A DNA stretch of 12,630 nt, taken from the NCBI GenBank assembly GCA_022865365.1, contig JALHSW010000367.1, forward strand, positions 1 to 12,630. The letters are read 5' to 3'. The notes under the pieces are model-generated. The model had not been told where the DNA came from. It was given only the letters and a program-made list of their open reading frames with translations, and ran no database searches. This DNA is from Acidimicrobiia bacterium. GTDB taxonomy: Bacteria; Actinomycetota; Acidimicrobiia; IMCC26256; PALSA-555. A program made the position numbers and the translations under genes. Below, one piece after another: positions 12,192-12,630 of the stretch; within the stretch, counting starts at the first letter, position 1; every line of letters starts with the position of its first letter.

Positions 12192-12626
12192 TCAGTGGTC
12201 GTCGCTGCTGGAGCCCGATCCGCTGTTGTCGTCTTCGACGTCGTGACCGGGACCGTCGACACCGTTGTCGTCGCCGACGTCGTGACCGGGACCGTCGACA
12301 CCGTTGTCGTCGCCGAGGTCGTGACCGGGACCGTCGACACCGTTGTCGTCGCCGAGGTCGTGACCGGGACCGTCGACACCGTTGTCGTCGCCGACGTCGT
12401 GACCGGGACCGTCGTCGGACAGCGTCGGGTCGGCTGCGGGGACCGGTGCGAGCGAGGGGTCGAGTGACGTGGTCGTCGTGCCGTGCTCGACCTCGGTGCC
12501 GTGCTCGACCTCGGTGCCGGGTGCGTCGAACGAGCCCGTCGCCGCGCCGGCGATGGCGCCGACGCCAAGTACGAGGGCACCGGCGATGCCACCGGCGAGC
12601 AGCTTGCGTTTCAGGGAGTCCTGCAT
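12192..12626 (-). CDS. tandem exported protein 2: Asp/His/Gly 13-residue repeat protein
   Basis: A complete 144-residue protein whose ATG (12626) is 4 bp from the window edge, so its ribosome binding site is not visible. Residues 1-31 (M-Q-D-S-L-K-R-K, then LLAGGIAGALVLGVGAIAGA) are a convincing signal peptide or anchor with an A-G-A-A cleavage region. Residues 32-50 contain TEVEHG twice, then a Thr/Pro-rich linker to about 70. Residues 73-124 are four copies of G-P-G-H-D-(V/L)-G-D-D-N-G-V-D, with a partial fifth at 125-134 and a Ser/Gly/Asp/His end. The mature part is very acidic, without Cys or aromatic residues, and probably disordered. The D-x-x-D-D-N-G-x-D spacing recalls calcium-binding loops, and the regularly placed His-Asp could bind metal, but no known motif is matched exactly. 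Secretion and cation binding are inference. Confidence 0.82.
   Translation of the reverse strand: MQDSLKRKLLAGGIAGALVLGVGAIAGAATGSFDAPGTEVEHGTEVEHGTTTTSLDPSLAPVPAADPTLSDDGPGHDVGDDNGVDGPGHDLGDDNGVDGPGHDLGDDNGVDGPGHDVGDDNGVDGPGHDVEDDNSGSGSSSDDH
12225..12410 (-). repeat. 39-bp tandem repeat array (4 full copies plus a partial)
   Basis: On the + strand GTGACCGGGACCGTCG starts at 12243, 12282, 12321, 12360 and 12399, a strict 39-bp period. Copies are almost identical, differing mainly at GACGTC versus GAGGTC (Val versus Leu in the protein). It encodes the 13-residue repeats of tandem gene 2. The absence of unique spacers rules out CRISPR. Confidence 0.95.
12478..12513 (-). repeat. 18-bp perfect tandem duplication
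   Basis: GTGCCGTGCTCGACCTCG occurs at 12478-12495 and again at 12496-12513, encoding the doubled TEVEHG near the N-terminus of the mature part of tandem gene 2. It is a second, independent short-period expansion in the same gene. Confidence 0.9.
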
Positions 12627-12630
12627 GTCG
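12534..12630. repeat. 97-bp direct repeat, copy 2 (5' block of tandem gene 2), cut by the window edge
   Basis: Counterpart of 11904-12000. Homology is unbroken up to the last base of the window, so the repeat probably continues through the ribosome binding site and perhaps further. Confidence 0.9.

Noticed and set aside
12225..12410. CRISPR-like regular repeats
   Set aside because: The period is contiguous with no unique spacers, the unit is not palindromic at its ends, it lies within a coding frame, and no cas genes are present.
11241..12467. + strand open frame of 408 codons with TVDTVVVADVVTG repeats
   Set aside because: A 39-bp unit is divisible by three, so every frame through the array stays open and repetitive. 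The - strand reading has a start, a strong ribosome site in the paired gene, a shared leader and a terminator.

Overview
This is a roughly 70 % GC window that reads as a chromosomal segment of an actinomycete. The mycothiol-dependent isomerase-type protein, the HNH tail of the DUF222 type, the frequent GTG starts, the tight GTGA gene overlaps and the likely leaderless starts all point to Actinomycetota. Acidimicrobiia is a reasonable guess but is not proven. High GC leaves long spurious open frames opposite almost every gene; these are not annotated. No tRNA, rRNA, CRISPR array, transposase or integrase was seen.

Layout. (1) 1-246: the 3' end of an HNH endonuclease gene on the + strand. (2) 314-4175, - strand: a five-gene operon read leftwards, made of a HAD phosphatase, a histidine phosphatase, a crotonase-family acyl-CoA enzyme, a citrate synthase with an N-terminal CBS pair, and a small putative lipoprotein. 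The spacing is 11 bp, a 4-bp overlap, 34 bp and a 4-bp overlap. The theme is acyl-CoA and central carbon metabolism. (3) 4176-4199: a 24-bp divergent intergenic gap in which two overlapping TANNNT -10 elements can serve the two flanking, probably leaderless, genes. (4) 4200-5846, + strand: a Tat-exported PhoD-family phosphatase. (5) 6006-11109, + strand: a probable operon of a family 5 ABC solute-binding protein, a cytoplasmic GH29 alpha-L-fucosidase, a SnoaL/NTF2-like protein, a short type I pantothenate-kinase-like P-loop kinase and a DinB/maleylpyruvate-isomerase-like protein. No permease or ATPase gene of the transporter is in the window. (6) 11235-12630, - strand: two tandem genes for small, presumably exported, low-complexity proteins.

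The last region is the most unusual. The two genes share a nearly identical 5' block (97 bp, 4 mismatches, offset exactly 630 bp) covering the ribosome-binding region and the first 31 codons. They also share an identical 53-bp 3' block containing a strong terminator hairpin. Their interiors are unrelated: one has a predicted folded domain followed by a Ser/Gly tail, the other an array of 13-residue Asp/His/Gly repeats (39 bp at DNA level). Three of the four mismatches in the 5' block lie within 5 bp and turn Val-Leu into Glu-His in the middle of the hydrophobic segment. This looks like a cassette arrangement with common ends and exchangeable mature parts, and it probably continues past the right edge.
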